Of a stretch of DNA of 64,000 bases, positions 1 to 8,757 are shown in pieces. Both the position numbers and the translations under genes were made by a program. This DNA comes from CAIQQQ01 sp040399685 (GTDB lineage: Bacteria; Pseudomonadota; Alphaproteobacteria; Acetobacterales; Acetobacteraceae). The notes beneath the pieces were generated by a model. That model saw nothing but the letters and a program-made list of their open reading frames with translations, was not told the origin of the DNA and made no database searches. How positions within the stretch are numbered: position 1 is the stretch's first letter; each line of letters starts with the position of its first letter. The DNA lies in assembly GCA_040399685.1 (NCBI GenBank), contig JBBART010000025.1:12617-76616 (forward strand). Direction: 5' to 3'.

Positions 1-76
1 AGGCCGCAGGCCGGCCGTGTGTCAGGCAAGGTGGGAATAGCTGGTCGGCATAGGCACGTTTGCGGGCATAATCGCT

Positions 77-101
77 AAAAAACGTGCGGCTTCAAGCCGC
101 A
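77..101 (-). terminator. Rho-independent terminator downstream of ctaG
   Basis: Read on the minus strand this is a GC-rich hairpin, GCGGCT-TGA-AGCCGC, followed within three bases by a run of six T. It lies about 30 bases past the ctaG stop codon and probably ends the cytochrome oxidase transcript. The first 76 bases of the window hold no gene that I can support. Confidence 0.75.
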
Positions 102-132
102 TTGCAGAACTCGCACACAAACATTCTCTGAG

Positions 133-720
133 CTAGCGGGTCAACGCCCCGACATGCGGCCCAGCCTTGGCGGCAGAGGCGGTGCGGGCAGCGTCATCGG
201 CGGCGCGAAAGAACGTGTAGCTGAGCGTGATGGTGCGCACATCGGCTGTGTTCGGGTCATCGGCGATAGCCGGATCGACCCAGAAACTCAACGGAAACTG
301 CATGTCCTGGCCCGAGGCCAATGTCTGCTCGTCAAAGCAGAAACAGGCGGTCTTGTGGAAATATTTCCCCACTTTTTCGGGCGTGACGTTGTAGGTGGCC
401 ACGCCGGTGATGGCCTTTCCAGAATTGTTCCGGGCGGCATAGAACGCAATGCGATCCTCGCCCAACGGCAATTCCACCCGCTCCTGCTCTGGCTTGAACG
501 ACCACGGCAGATTGGGATTCGTGTCGGCATTGAAGCGCACGGTGATCATGCGGCCGGTGCCGCCGGGTGCGGCCTGCTTGGACGTGTTCGGCGTGCCGGC
601 ATAGCCGGTGGCCTCACAGAACATGCGGTAGAGCGGCACGGCGGCGAACGCCATGCCGGTCATGCCGCCGATCACCACGAACAGTCCGGCCGCCATCAGG
701 CCGTTGGAACGGCTTTTCAT
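133..720 (-). CDS. ctaG: Cytochrome c oxidase assembly protein CtaG (Cox11 family)
   Basis: This is a copper chaperone that delivers Cu(I) to the CuB site of subunit I of aa3-type oxidase. The 195-residue protein has one N-terminal membrane anchor (about residues 8-30) and a periplasmic beta domain. The copper-binding CFCF motif is at residues 126-129, and a further Cys (35) sits just after the anchor, as in Cox11. Length is normal for the family. The start codon overlaps the stop of the upstream small membrane gene in an ATGA junction, so translation is probably coupled. It is the last gene of the ctaC-ctaD-ctaB cluster visible here. The gene for subunit III, often next in alphaproteobacteria, is not in the window. 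Confidence 0.95.
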   Translation of the reverse strand: MKSRSNGLMAAGLFVVIGGMTGMAFAAVPLYRMFCEATGYAGTPNTSKQAAPGGTGRMITVRFNADTNPNLPWSFKPEQERVELPLGEDRIAFYAARNNSGKAITGVATYNVTPEKVGKYFHKTACFCFDEQTLASGQDMQFPLSFWVDPAIADDPNTADVRTITLSYTFFRAADDAARTASAAKAGPHVGALTR

Positions 721-878
721 CCCGGAATACCCAGTTTTCCCGACAGCTTCACCATGGCAATGGCATAGAACAGCACGGCGATGGACACCAAGGCCACCAT
801 CATGGCGATGTTGCGGCCACGACGCTTCTTGGCCAGCAAGGCCGACTCGGCACGCGAAAGCGGTTGCAATTTGATCAT
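717..878 (-). CDS. Small single-span membrane protein, CoxF-like
   Basis: A 53-residue protein with a basic N-terminus (KKRRGRN around residue 18) and a single hydrophobic segment (about residues 24-42). Small membrane proteins of this layout sit between ctaB and ctaG in many alphaproteobacterial oxidase operons and are annotated as CoxF or hypothetical. The gene overlaps the end of ctaB (ATGA) and the start of ctaG (ATGA), so it is firmly embedded in the operon. I chose the internal ATG because upstream in-frame codons lie inside ctaB and encode an unrelated sequence. The function is probably oxidase assembly, from context only. Confidence 0.75.
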   Translation of the reverse strand: MIKLQPLSRAESALLAKKRRGRNIAMMVALVSIAVLFYAIAMVKLSGKLGIPG

Positions 879-1846
879 GATCTGATTGCCCAATCGACCA
901 TCACCGCGCCGAACAGGGCGAACAGGTAATAGATCGAATATTTGAAGGTTGCCCGGGCCGGCTTGTCGCCGGTCAGGCTCACGCCGGCAGAATCCTGCTT
1001 GTCCGTGGCAAGGCGCCACACACTGAAGAAGAAGCCCAGGCCCAGCACGATGGCCGAGACTCCATAGACACGTCCCGCCAGCCCCAGAACCCAGGGCAGC
1101 AAGGTGAACGGCACCATCACGAAGGTGTAGAGAACCACCTGGCGGCGGGTTTCCTTGGCGCCGGACACCACCGGCAACATCGGCACGCCGGCACGCTCAT
1201 AATCGGCATGGGCGAACAGCGACAGCGCCCAGAAATGCGGCGGCGTCCAGAGGAAGATGATGCCGAACAGCAGCCACGGCATCACATCCAGTCCACCGGT
1301 CACGGCGGCCCAGCCGATCAACGGCGGAAACGCGCCGGCAGCCCCGCCAATGACGATGTTCTGCGCCGTGCGACGCTTCAGCCACATCGTGTAGATGCCG
1401 ACATAAAACGCGATAGACCCCGCCAGCAGACCAGCCGCCACCCAGTTGGTGGCAAGCCCCATCACCAGCACCGCGGCCAAGGACAGGAATATGCCGTAGG
1501 CAAGCGCCTCCTGGGCATCAATTCGCCCGGCCGGAATGGGCCGCTTCTGCGTGCGATGCATCACCGCGTCGATATCGCGGTCGTACCACATGTTGATGGC
1601 CCCGGCAGCCCCGGCGCCCACAGCAATACAGAGAATGGCCGCAATCCCCAGCACCGGATGCAGATGCCCCGGCGCCACGAGCAGCCCAGCCAGACCGCTA
1701 TAGACCACAAGCGACATCACGCGTGGTTTCAGCATCATCAGCCAGTCGCGGGCCGATGCAATGTCGTCGCTGGCCGAAAGCGTCAACAGGGGGGACGCGA
1801 TGTCCCCCCTGCTTTCGCCGGCCACCGCCTGGGCGGTGGTGTTCAT
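875..1846 (-). CDS. ctaB: Protoheme IX farnesyltransferase (heme O synthase)
   Basis: CtaB transfers a farnesyl group from farnesyl diphosphate to heme B, giving heme O, the precursor of heme A for the oxidase made by the upstream genes. The 323-residue protein is a polytopic UbiA-family prenyltransferase. The first Asp-rich motif is visible as NMWYDRDID at residues 85-93. The ATG at 1846 was chosen because it follows a purine-rich stretch and begins a plausible cytoplasmic leader. In-frame codons further upstream run back into ctaD. The gene lies 28 bases after ctaD and overlaps the following small gene by four bases, indicating one transcription unit. Confidence 0.93.
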   Translation of the reverse strand: MNTTAQAVAGESRGDIASPLLTLSASDDIASARDWLMMLKPRVMSLVVYSGLAGLLVAPGHLHPVLGIAAILCIAVGAGAAGAINMWYDRDIDAVMHRTQKRPIPAGRIDAQEALAYGIFLSLAAVLVMGLATNWVAAGLLAGSIAFYVGIYTMWLKRRTAQNIVIGGAAGAFPPLIGWAAVTGGLDVMPWLLFGIIFLWTPPHFWALSLFAHADYERAGVPMLPVVSGAKETRRQVVLYTFVMVPFTLLPWVLGLAGRVYGVSAIVLGLGFFFSVWRLATDKQDSAGVSLTGDKPARATFKYSIYYLFALFGAVMVDWAIRS

Positions 1847-1874
1847 GTGGTCGTTCCGTTCCGTTTCGCAGCGA

Positions 1875-3476
1875 TCAGTTAATGCGCGGCAGTTCTTCGA
1901 ACACGTGGAACGGCGGTGGCGATGCCACGGTCCATTCCAGGGTCGTAGCGCCCTCGCCCCATTGGTTGTCGGCAACCTTGGCGGGGTTGGTGAAGGTCTT
2001 GAAGAGAACGAACAAGAAGATCAGCACCGAGAAGCCGCCGATATACGAGCCGAACGAAGCCACTTCGTTCCAGCCTTCGAACGCAGCCGGGTAATCCACA
2101 TAACGGCGCGGCATACCGGCCAGACCCAGGAAGTGCATCGGGAAGAACGTCAGGTTCACACCCACGAACGTGACCCAGAAATGTACCTTGCCCCAGAACT
2201 CGGGATACTCGTGGCCGCTCATTTTGCCGATCCAGTAGTAGAACCCGGCAAAGATCGAGAACACGGCGCCCAGCGACAGCACGTAGTGGAAATGCGCGAT
2301 CACGTAATAAGTGTTGTGCAGCGCCTGGTCGAGGCCGGCGTTGGACAGCACCACGCCGGTGACGCCACCGACGGTGAACAGGAAGATGAACCCAACCGCC
2401 CACAGCATCGGCGTCTTCATCTCGATCGAACCGCCCCACATGGTGGCAATCCACGAGAAGATCTTGATGCCGGTCGGCACCGCGATGATCATCGTGGCCG
2501 CCATGAAGTAGGCGCGGGTATCAACTTCGATGCCCGAGACGAACATGTGATGCGCCCACACCACAAAGCCCACCACACCGATGGCCACCATCGCATACGC
2601 CATGCCCAGATAGCCGAACACGGGCTTCTTGGAGAAGGTGCTGATGATGTGGCTGATCATGCCGAAGCCAGGCAAAATCATGATGTAGACTTCAGGATGG
2701 CCGAAGAACCAGAACAGATGCTGGAACAGCACCGGGTCGCCGCCGCCGGCGGGGTCGAAGAACGACGTGCCGAAGTTGCGATCGGTGATGAGCATGGTGA
2801 TGGCGCCCGCCAGAACCGGCACCGCCAGCAACAGCAGGAACGCAGTGACGAGCATCGACCACACGAACAGCGGCATCTTGTGCAGTGTCATGCCAGGGGC
2901 ACGCATATTGAAGATGGTGGTGATGAAGTTGATCGCGCCCAGCAGCGACGAGATGCCGGCCAGATGCAACGCGAACAGCGAGTAATCCAGCGCCGGGCCG
3001 GACGAATACGTGCTGTTGGACAACGGCGGATACAACGTCCAGCCCGAACCGGCGCCGTCACCGGTCAGCAGGCCCATCAGGATCAGGATGAAGGCCGGAA
3101 CCAGCAGCCAGAAGCTGATGTTGTTGAGGCGGGGGAACGCCATGTCCGGCGCGCCGATCATCAACGGCACGAACCAGTTGCCGAAGCCGCCGATCATGGC
3201 AGGCATGACCACGAAGAAGATCATGATCAGGCCGTGGGCGGTCACAACCGCATTCCACTGCTGGCCGCTGCTGAAATACTGCACGCCCGGATGCGCCAGT
3301 TCGATGCGCATCAGGATGGACAGGGCGCCGCCGACGATCCCGGCCATGATGGCGAAGATCAGATACAGCGTGCCGATATCTTTGTGGTTGGTGCTCATCA
3401 GCCAGCGCTTCGCGAAGCCCGGCGTGTGGCCGTGCTCGTGATCGTGGTGGGCATGATCGTGGGCGGTCGCACTCAT
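1875..3476 (-). CDS. ctaD: Cytochrome c oxidase subunit I
   Basis: Catalytic heme-copper subunit of aa3-type cytochrome c oxidase, the terminal proton-pumping enzyme of aerobic respiration. At 533 residues it has the usual size with twelve predicted helices. Low-spin heme ligand His81 lies in the NAVVTAHG segment. The CuB ligand His260 and Tyr264 that form the cross-linked pair are in HPEVY (260-264), and the two other CuB histidines are H309 and H310. The N-terminus carries a His-rich stretch (residues 7-17), a possible metal-binding tail. The gene is 28 bases behind ctaC and is followed by ctaB. Confidence 0.98.
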   Translation of the reverse strand: MSATAHDHAHHDHEHGHTPGFAKRWLMSTNHKDIGTLYLIFAIMAGIVGGALSILMRIELAHPGVQYFSSGQQWNAVVTAHGLIMIFFVVMPAMIGGFGNWFVPLMIGAPDMAFPRLNNISFWLLVPAFILILMGLLTGDGAGSGWTLYPPLSNSTYSSGPALDYSLFALHLAGISSLLGAINFITTIFNMRAPGMTLHKMPLFVWSMLVTAFLLLLAVPVLAGAITMLITDRNFGTSFFDPAGGGDPVLFQHLFWFFGHPEVYIMILPGFGMISHIISTFSKKPVFGYLGMAYAMVAIGVVGFVVWAHHMFVSGIEVDTRAYFMAATMIIAVPTGIKIFSWIATMWGGSIEMKTPMLWAVGFIFLFTVGGVTGVVLSNAGLDQALHNTYYVIAHFHYVLSLGAVFSIFAGFYYWIGKMSGHEYPEFWGKVHFWVTFVGVNLTFFPMHFLGLAGMPRRYVDYPAAFEGWNEVASFGSYIGGFSVLIFLFVLFKTFTNPAKVADNQWGEGATTLEWTVASPPPFHVFEELPRIN

Positions 3477-3504
3477 CTTAGCTCTCCTTCACGCGACACA
3501 TGGG

Positions 3505-4362
3505 TCAGCGCTGAATTTGCGCAACGGCGATCTGCGCCGTTGGATTGGCAGGGATCGCGGGCTCGGCCGCTGCGAACTTGGTCTTGGCGCTCACGAGCCA
3601 GGCCTGGAACTCAGAATCGGACAATGCCGTGACCGCAATCGGCATGACCGAGTGGTTGGTGCCGCAGATCTGGTTGCACTCGCCGTAATACGTGCCGGGC
3701 TTGTCGACGCGGAACCAGGTCTCGATCGTGCGGCCCGGAATGGCGTAGCGCTGCACACCCAGGCTCGGGATGAAGAAGCTGTGGATCACGTCAGCGCTCG
3801 TGGTCAGGATGCGGATGTTCTTTCCAACCGGCACCACCAGCTGGTTGTCCACATCGAGCAGACGCAACTGGCCGGGCTTGAGGTCTTCTTCCGCGATCAT
3901 GCGGCTGTTGAACTCAACCTTGGCGGTGTCGCCGTAATCATACTGCCAGTACCACTGATGGCCCACGACCTTGATGGTCATGTCCGCCTCGTGGGTACGA
4001 TCTTCGAGATACACCAGACGGAAGCTGGGGATGGCAATCACCACCAGGATCAGCACCGGGATCACCGTCCAGGCCACTTCCAGCAGCGTGTTGTGGCTGG
4101 TGCGGCTTGCGGTCGGGTTGCGCTTGGCGCTGTAGCGGAAGCAAACCCACAGCAACAGAACAGCCACAAACACGGTGATCCCCGTGATGATCACCAGCAC
4201 CAGCGTGTCGAGATGGTGAATAGCGGTCGCCACGGGGCTTCCCGCGGGTTGCATCCCCATCTGCCAGGGGCGCGGGGCCTGTGCCATCGCCGGCAACATG
4301 CCGGCCAGCAGCATTGTGAATATGAAGAATGAAGCGGAAAAAATCCGCTTAAGGTCGTGCAT
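3505..4362 (-). CDS. ctaC: Cytochrome c oxidase subunit II
   Basis: Carries the binuclear CuA centre that accepts electrons from cytochrome c. The 285-residue protein has a signal peptide (about residues 1-28, ending AMAQA), two transmembrane helices (about 51-75 and 95-115) and a periplasmic cupredoxin domain. The CuA ligands are visible as H194 and the GEC-x3-C-x3-H-x2-M array (C229, C233, H237, M240). The aromatic electron-entry segment is WYWQYDY (137-143). I chose the ATG at 4362, preceded by GGAACAGG, because it gives a clean signal peptide. A GTG at 4431 or an ATG at 4416 would add a non-hydrophobic leader. It is the first gene of the cta operon in the window. Confidence 0.94.
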   Translation of the reverse strand: MHDLKRIFSASFFIFTMLLAGMLPAMAQAPRPWQMGMQPAGSPVATAIHHLDTLVLVIITGITVFVAVLLLWVCFRYSAKRNPTASRTSHNTLLEVAWTVIPVLILVVIAIPSFRLVYLEDRTHEADMTIKVVGHQWYWQYDYGDTAKVEFNSRMIAEEDLKPGQLRLLDVDNQLVVPVGKNIRILTTSADVIHSFFIPSLGVQRYAIPGRTIETWFRVDKPGTYYGECNQICGTNHSVMPIAVTALSDSEFQAWLVSAKTKFAAAEPAIPANPTAQIAVAQIQR

Positions 4363-4530
4363 CGCCTGTTCCAATCCGCTGGCCAATCCGCTGGCGCCGC
4401 CGGGACGCGCCTGCATCCCACGAAGCTTCACTTGGGCTACAGGAGTGGTTCGTCCAGATCAAGACCGATAGATTTATTGGGAGAGGTCCGAGGCCTCGAA
4501 ACAATATCAAAACCTCGGAACGCTGCCGTT

Positions 4531-5067
4531 TTAAGCCGCGGCTTCGTCGCGGCGATCACGAACTTTCACATACGCAAGCTGGGCATGCTCGCTGCAATAC
4601 GGCTTGTTGTGCGAGGCGTCCGAGTCACAGAAACGAAAGCTCTTGGTGCCCGGCTCGCCGATCGGCCAACAGCACGTCACCGAGCGCGAACGCACCGGCG
4701 AGATCTGGCGCAGCACGGTTGGACGGATCGGCTCGCGCACCACAACCACCGGCGCGGGCGCCACGATGACGGGAATTTCGCGAACCGGCGCAACCTCAAG
4801 TTCAACCTCGACGGCAACCGCCACCTCGGCCACCGGCAACGGCGGCAGGGTTGGGCCGGTGACGCGACGCGGAGCAGCCACACGCGGCGCGCCGGTGCCG
4901 CTCGCATCGCGGCGGATGGGAGACGGACGGGCCGGCAGATTGAGGCGATGCGCCTTGCCGACAACCGCGTTTTTAGAGACGGCCATGCGCCGGCCTATTT
5001 CGGCTGTGGAATGACCCTCATCCCACAATACCCGCAGACGGGCGATAGCCTCGTCATTCCAGTCCAT
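4531..5067 (-). CDS. gcrA: GcrA cell cycle regulator
   Basis: GcrA is an alphaproteobacterial sigma70 cofactor that activates cell-cycle promoters in a DNA-methylation-dependent way, working with CcrM at GANTC sites. The 178-residue protein begins with the conserved DNA-binding helix-turn-helix (residues 1-45, with the WxDE/LW and SKNAVVGKAHRL signatures). A long low-complexity linker rich in Val, Pro and Glu follows (about 60-110). The C-terminus is the sigma-interacting domain with its conserved CCWPIGEPG and FCDS...YCSEH segments. A single GACTC (GANTC) lies about 70 bases upstream of the start (5135-5139), compatible with methylation-dependent control but not proof of it. The gene is apparently monocistronic. 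Confidence 0.95.
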   Translation of the reverse strand: MDWNDEAIARLRVLWDEGHSTAEIGRRMAVSKNAVVGKAHRLNLPARPSPIRRDASGTGAPRVAAPRRVTGPTLPPLPVAEVAVAVEVELEVAPVREIPVIVAPAPVVVVREPIRPTVLRQISPVRSRSVTCCWPIGEPGTKSFRFCDSDASHNKPYCSEHAQLAYVKVRDRRDEAAA

Positions 5068-5226
5068 ATGTTGGCACCCTTCTGCGATCCACTACTAGAT
5101 ACAGTAGCAGGCACAGGTCCCCCGGCTCAACATCGACTCGCGTCAATGGCGCAAAAACTTGTGGACAACTCGGTCCCGTGCCCAAGATCTGGTGGTCACG
5201 GCCCGAAATGGGATATTTTTGAGGCC

Positions 5227-6183
5227 CTAGGGGAACAGAAGCCCCTTCTTCAACATCCCATGGATGCCTTTCTCGCCGTTGACGGTCTGCGTCACCCGGA
5301 AATCCACTGCCAGCGAGCAGAACTGATATGCCTCTTCGCGCGACAAGTTAGAGCGGGCGCAGATGAACGCGATCATCTGGCGCAGCGCCTGCTTCATCGC
5401 GAGGTCGAGATCCTCGTTCATGCCCATCGTGATGTAATGCGTCGCCGTCTCACCGCGCGGATAGGCCAGCAGCGGCTGCTCGCCCTGCTGTTTGTGCAAC
5501 GTGAGCGTGAAAGTGCCGGTGAGGCAGATTTCCAGCGCGTTGATGCATACCTCGCCGTCACCCTGCACGCCGTGGCCGTCACCGGCCGAGAACAGCGCGC
5601 CAGGCGCCCAGACTGGAAGGAACAACGTGGCGCCCTCGCCGAGTTCCTTGTTGTCCAGATTGCCGCCGTGTTCGCGTGGCTGCACGGTGGAGATGGTGCC
5701 ATAATTGGGCTTTGGCGCCACGCCCATCACGCCGAAGAATGGCGCCAGCGGCAGTTCCAACCCATACGGGAGGCGGCCGATCTTGCGATGCTTGTCCACG
5801 GTGATGTGGCTGATGAACCGCTCGGGGAAATCCTCCGGCAGCGTGCCGACCAGCGGACGGAAGCCGCAGAAGCCCCAATCGGCACCGAATTCGATCTTGT
5901 CGATATGCACCTCCAGCATGTCGCCGGGCATCGCACCCTCAACGGCCACGGGACCGGTGATGATGTGGCCACCGGCGCGCGGCAGGTCGGAGGCATGAAT
6001 GGCGGTCAGCGCGGGCGGGATCTTCAACCCCAGGCTCGCGGGCGGCAACGTGTCCGGACCGCCGGAGACGCATTCAAGAACCACGGTTTCGCCCGACTTG
6101 ATTGTCACCACCGGCGGGAAGCTGGCGTCGAACAGGCCCCAGCGGCAGGTCTGCGGTGTGGCGGCTACGTGATGCATGGTCAT
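5227..6183 (-). CDS. Acetamidase/formamidase family protein
   Basis: A 318-residue member of the FmdA/AmdA amidohydrolase family, which hydrolyses short-chain amides such as formamide or acetamide to ammonia and the carboxylic acid. The family's characteristic segments are present: SGGPDTLPP near residue 42, a VEGAMPGDMLEVHI stretch around 82-96, and GDGHGVQGDGEVC around 200-212, which supplies metal- and substrate-binding residues. The size matches the shorter bacterial members. No transporter or regulator is adjacent and it appears to be a single-gene unit. Exact substrate cannot be told from sequence. Confidence 0.88.
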   Translation of the reverse strand: MTMHHVAATPQTCRWGLFDASFPPVVTIKSGETVVLECVSGGPDTLPPASLGLKIPPALTAIHASDLPRAGGHIITGPVAVEGAMPGDMLEVHIDKIEFGADWGFCGFRPLVGTLPEDFPERFISHITVDKHRKIGRLPYGLELPLAPFFGVMGVAPKPNYGTISTVQPREHGGNLDNKELGEGATLFLPVWAPGALFSAGDGHGVQGDGEVCINALEICLTGTFTLTLHKQQGEQPLLAYPRGETATHYITMGMNEDLDLAMKQALRQMIAFICARSNLSREEAYQFCSLAVDFRVTQTVNGEKGIHGMLKKGLLFP

Positions 6184-6277
6184 GCGTCGGCGCTCTCCGG
6201 AACGGCAGCCTCAATCTCGCTGCCTCCCCATACTCTCCATGCCGCCACCGCGTCGCAGCAAGGGGGGATCGTTCGAT

Positions 6278-6943
6278 TTAACGTCGAATTAAATGCGACG
6301 CCGCCGGACTGCGATGTTCCCACCCCAGCAATGCCAGTTCCGGCGTGTTGCTCTCAACGCTGGGGGTGCCGAGGCAAAAATAACCGATAAAGCGCCAGCA
6401 TTCCGGCACATCCAACGCGGATTTCACGGCCACCGGGTCCAGAATCGACACCCAACCCAGCCCCAGGCCCATGGCCCGGGCGGCAAGCCACAGGGTGTGA
6501 ACCGCCATCACTGCCGAGTATTCAGTGGTCTCCGGCATGGTGGCGCGGCCGAGGCCCCTGCCCTGCGCGGGGTCAGGCTCGGAGAACACCGCAAGATGGC
6601 AGGGCGCCTGGTCCAGGCCCGCCAGCTTCAGCCTGGCGTACCGGCCAGAATCGGCAGCATCGCGCGCGGCAAGAGCGTCTGCGTTGCACGCCAGGAAACT
6701 GGACCGAACCACGGCCCGGCGCTCCGGCGCCTCAACCGTCACGAAGCGCCACGGCTGGCTCAGTCCGACAGACGGCGCAAGATCGGCCAGTTCCAGCAGC
6801 GCCGCAAGCGTGGCCTCGGGCACCGGATCGGGGCGGAAATGCCGCACATCCCGGCGCCAGCGGAACAGATCGACCAGCTTGTCCCGAAACGTCGCGTCGA
6901 ACGCCGGCGGTTGGGCGGCGTCAGAGATGAAATTCAGCCGCAA
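6278..6943 (-). CDS. bluB: 5,6-dimethylbenzimidazole synthase (BluB)
   Basis: BluB is a flavin-destructase that cleaves reduced FMN with O2 to make 5,6-dimethylbenzimidazole, the lower ligand of cobalamin. The nitroreductase-fold signatures are clear: RRDVRHFRPDPVP near the N-terminus, GLSQPWRFV, and the MGLGLGWVSILDP segment. No ATG is available between the preceding stop and the conserved region. The best candidate is a TTG at 6943, just before the end of mtnC, giving a 22-base overlap and 221 residues. A CTG at 6937 is possible. The start is therefore uncertain, but the body of the gene is not. Its place at the end of mtnBDC suggests translational coupling. Confidence 0.88.
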   Translation of the reverse strand: MRLNFISDAAQPPAFDATFRDKLVDLFRWRRDVRHFRPDPVPEATLAALLELADLAPSVGLSQPWRFVTVEAPERRAVVRSSFLACNADALAARDAADSGRYARLKLAGLDQAPCHLAVFSEPDPAQGRGLGRATMPETTEYSAVMAVHTLWLAARAMGLGLGWVSILDPVAVKSALDVPECWRFIGYFCLGTPSVESNTPELALLGWEHRSPAASHLIRR

Positions 6944-7595
6944 CGGCGCCGAAATCGGCAGCAACGCTGTGGCGGTCCGACGCAATGGTGCCGTCCTCGG
7001 CCCGCACCAACTGGCAGGTGCGAAGGCCCGCGGTGGTGGCGGCGTCCAGCTCGGCTTCGATATCAGACAGGAACAGCACCTCGGCCGGCGGCACGTTGAT
7101 GCCGATGCACAGCCGGTCGTAGCTGGAAGGTTCGCGCTTGCCGCCCACATTGGTGTCGAAGAATCCGGCAAACAGGCTCGTCATGTCGCCCTCCGCCGAG
7201 TTCGCGAACAGCATCTTTTGCGCAGCCACCGAGCCGGATGAATACACGTAAAGCCGCAGGCCCGACCGCCGCCAGCGGCGCAAAGCGGGTGCCACATCAG
7301 GGTAAACAGCGCCCTTGATGGAACCATCGGCGTATCCGGCATCCCAGATCAGCCCCTGGAGCGCCTTCAACGGCGTGACCTTGGCGTCTTCGTCCATCCA
7401 CTGAAGCAGCGTGTCCAGAACCGGGCGGCCCGGCACCATCCCCGCCACTTCGGCGATGATCGGCGCCGCCTGCGGCATGATCAGTACTTTTTCCAGCCGA
7501 GCGCGGGCATAGGGAAACAACACGTCGCGCACGAAGGCGATCGGCGTGGTGGTGCCCTCAATATCCGTGATGACCGCCGCCGGGGGCAGCATCAT
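6921..7595 (-). CDS. mtnC: Enolase-phosphatase E1 (acireductone synthase)
   Basis: A HAD-superfamily bifunctional enzyme of the methionine salvage pathway. It enolises 2,3-diketo-5-methylthiopentyl-1-phosphate and then removes the phosphate, yielding the acireductone used by MtnD. The 224-residue protein shows HAD motif I as DIEGTTTPI (residues 11-19, with Asp11 the nucleophile and Glu13 the general acid). Motif II is YSSGS and the late acidic motif FLSDIEAELDAA. The start overlaps the stop of mtnD (ATGA). MtnC and MtnD act consecutively, so the gene order follows the pathway. Confidence 0.95.
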   Translation of the reverse strand: MMLPPAAVITDIEGTTTPIAFVRDVLFPYARARLEKVLIMPQAAPIIAEVAGMVPGRPVLDTLLQWMDEDAKVTPLKALQGLIWDAGYADGSIKGAVYPDVAPALRRWRRSGLRLYVYSSGSVAAQKMLFANSAEGDMTSLFAGFFDTNVGGKREPSSYDRLCIGINVPPAEVLFLSDIEAELDAATTAGLRTCQLVRAEDGTIASDRHSVAADFGAVAAEFHL

Positions 7596-8140
7596 GCGCT
7601 CGTGACTGCGGGGAACTTCTCACTGATCGCGTCGCCGGTGAAATGCGCTACCCAGCCGGACGTGTCGCTGAACACCCGCAGCGCTGTGAAGAACGGCGCG
7701 TCACCGGCATCGAACCAATGCTGGGTGTTGGCCGGCACGCTGATGAGGTCGCCCTGGACGCAATGCGCGTCCCACACCTTGCCATCGACATGCATGATGA
7801 AATTGCCCGAGCCATGGACGAAAAAGCGCACTTCGTCCTCGGTGTGGGTGTGCTCGGCCAGGAATTTCTGCCGCAAGGCGCCGGCCTGCGGATGATCGGG
7901 CGTGAGTTTGATCACGTCGGACGAACCCGCGCCGATGGCGCCCATCAGTTCGTCCAGATACGGCTTGTAGGCCGCCAGGATCGTCTCGGCGCTATCATCG
8001 GGCGATAATTCAATCGGGCTCTGCCAGCGCTCGAACCGCACGCCGATGGCGGACAATTCGCGGGCGATCTCGGCGGCGTCGTCTGTGGCGACAACCGGGG
8101 TGCCCGGCGCGTCGTCGCGAAACACGGTCAGTCGGCTCAT
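7592..8140 (-). CDS. mtnD: Acireductone dioxygenase
   Basis: A cupin metalloenzyme that oxidises the acireductone made by MtnC. With Fe2+ it gives formate and the keto acid precursor of methionine; with Ni2+ the off-pathway products include CO. The 182-residue protein keeps the four metal ligands: H97 and H99 in HTHTEDE, E103, and H141 in NTQHWF. It overlaps mtnB upstream and mtnC downstream by four bases each, so the three genes form one translationally coupled block. Confidence 0.96.
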   Translation of the reverse strand: MSRLTVFRDDAPGTPVVATDDAAEIARELSAIGVRFERWQSPIELSPDDSAETILAAYKPYLDELMGAIGAGSSDVIKLTPDHPQAGALRQKFLAEHTHTEDEVRFFVHGSGNFIMHVDGKVWDAHCVQGDLISVPANTQHWFDAGDAPFFTALRVFSDTSGWVAHFTGDAISEKFPAVTSA

Positions 8141-8748
8141 CGTGCAAATTTCCTTCGTTCAAGCTCGCAGGCGAGAAGAAACTCCAACCCTTCGAGGCGC
8201 GCCAAGGCGGAGTCCATATCGGGACCCCATATATAGACGCCGTGACCGCGAATCAGATAGCCCAGAGGGGTGCCTCCCACGAGGACCGGCTCTGCAACCG
8301 CCGCCAGACGGGCGATGTCCTGGTCGTTGTCGAACACGGGCAGATCGAGTGCCACATCATGCGTGGACTGGCCCTCGAACACCTTCAGCACTTCATACTG
8401 CGCCAGTCGAATCGAAGAACCGCCCAGCATCGACAGCACAGTGCCGGCCACAGAATGGCCATGCAGGACGGCGCCCGCGGACGGGAACAGCCGGTATATT
8501 TGGCAGTGGAGCAAGGTTTCGGCGCTGGAACGCGCATCCGGCGTTAGGGCGACGCCGGCCAGATCGACCTGCATCACCGCGCCTGCGTCCAGAAAGCCTT
8601 TATGACCACCGCTGCGGGTAATCGCCAGACGCTGCGAATCGAGCCGCACGCTGATGTTGCCCGCAGTGGCCGGAACCCAGTTGCGGCTGTCCATTCGGCG
8701 TCCGGCCCGGACGATCGCCTCGATCGCCCAGGCAGGAGTCTGTGTCAT
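8137..8748 (-). CDS. mtnB: Methylthioribulose-1-phosphate dehydratase
   Basis: A class II aldolase-fold zinc enzyme that dehydrates 5-methylthioribulose-1-phosphate to the diketo intermediate used by MtnC. The 203-residue protein has the NISVR phosphate-binding segment and the zinc-binding HGHS motif (H96, H98), plus a later His in the IRGHGVYIWG stretch. I used the ATG at 8748, preceded by GAGTG; a GTG three codons earlier directly abuts the tatA stop. The pathway's other enzymes (MtnA and the nucleosidase or kinase steps) are not in the window. Confidence 0.94.
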   Translation of the reverse strand: MTQTPAWAIEAIVRAGRRMDSRNWVPATAGNISVRLDSQRLAITRSGGHKGFLDAGAVMQVDLAGVALTPDARSSAETLLHCQIYRLFPSAGAVLHGHSVAGTVLSMLGGSSIRLAQYEVLKVFEGQSTHDVALDLPVFDNDQDIARLAAVAEPVLVGGTPLGYLIRGHGVYIWGPDMDSALARLEGLEFLLACELERRKFAR

Positions 8749-8757
8749 CGGCAGCAC

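Noticed and set aside
1761..3632. Very long open frame antisense to ctaD
   Set aside because: It lies wholly opposite a conserved cytochrome oxidase gene; low-complexity His/Arg/Gln-rich translation is typical of shadow frames in GC-rich DNA.
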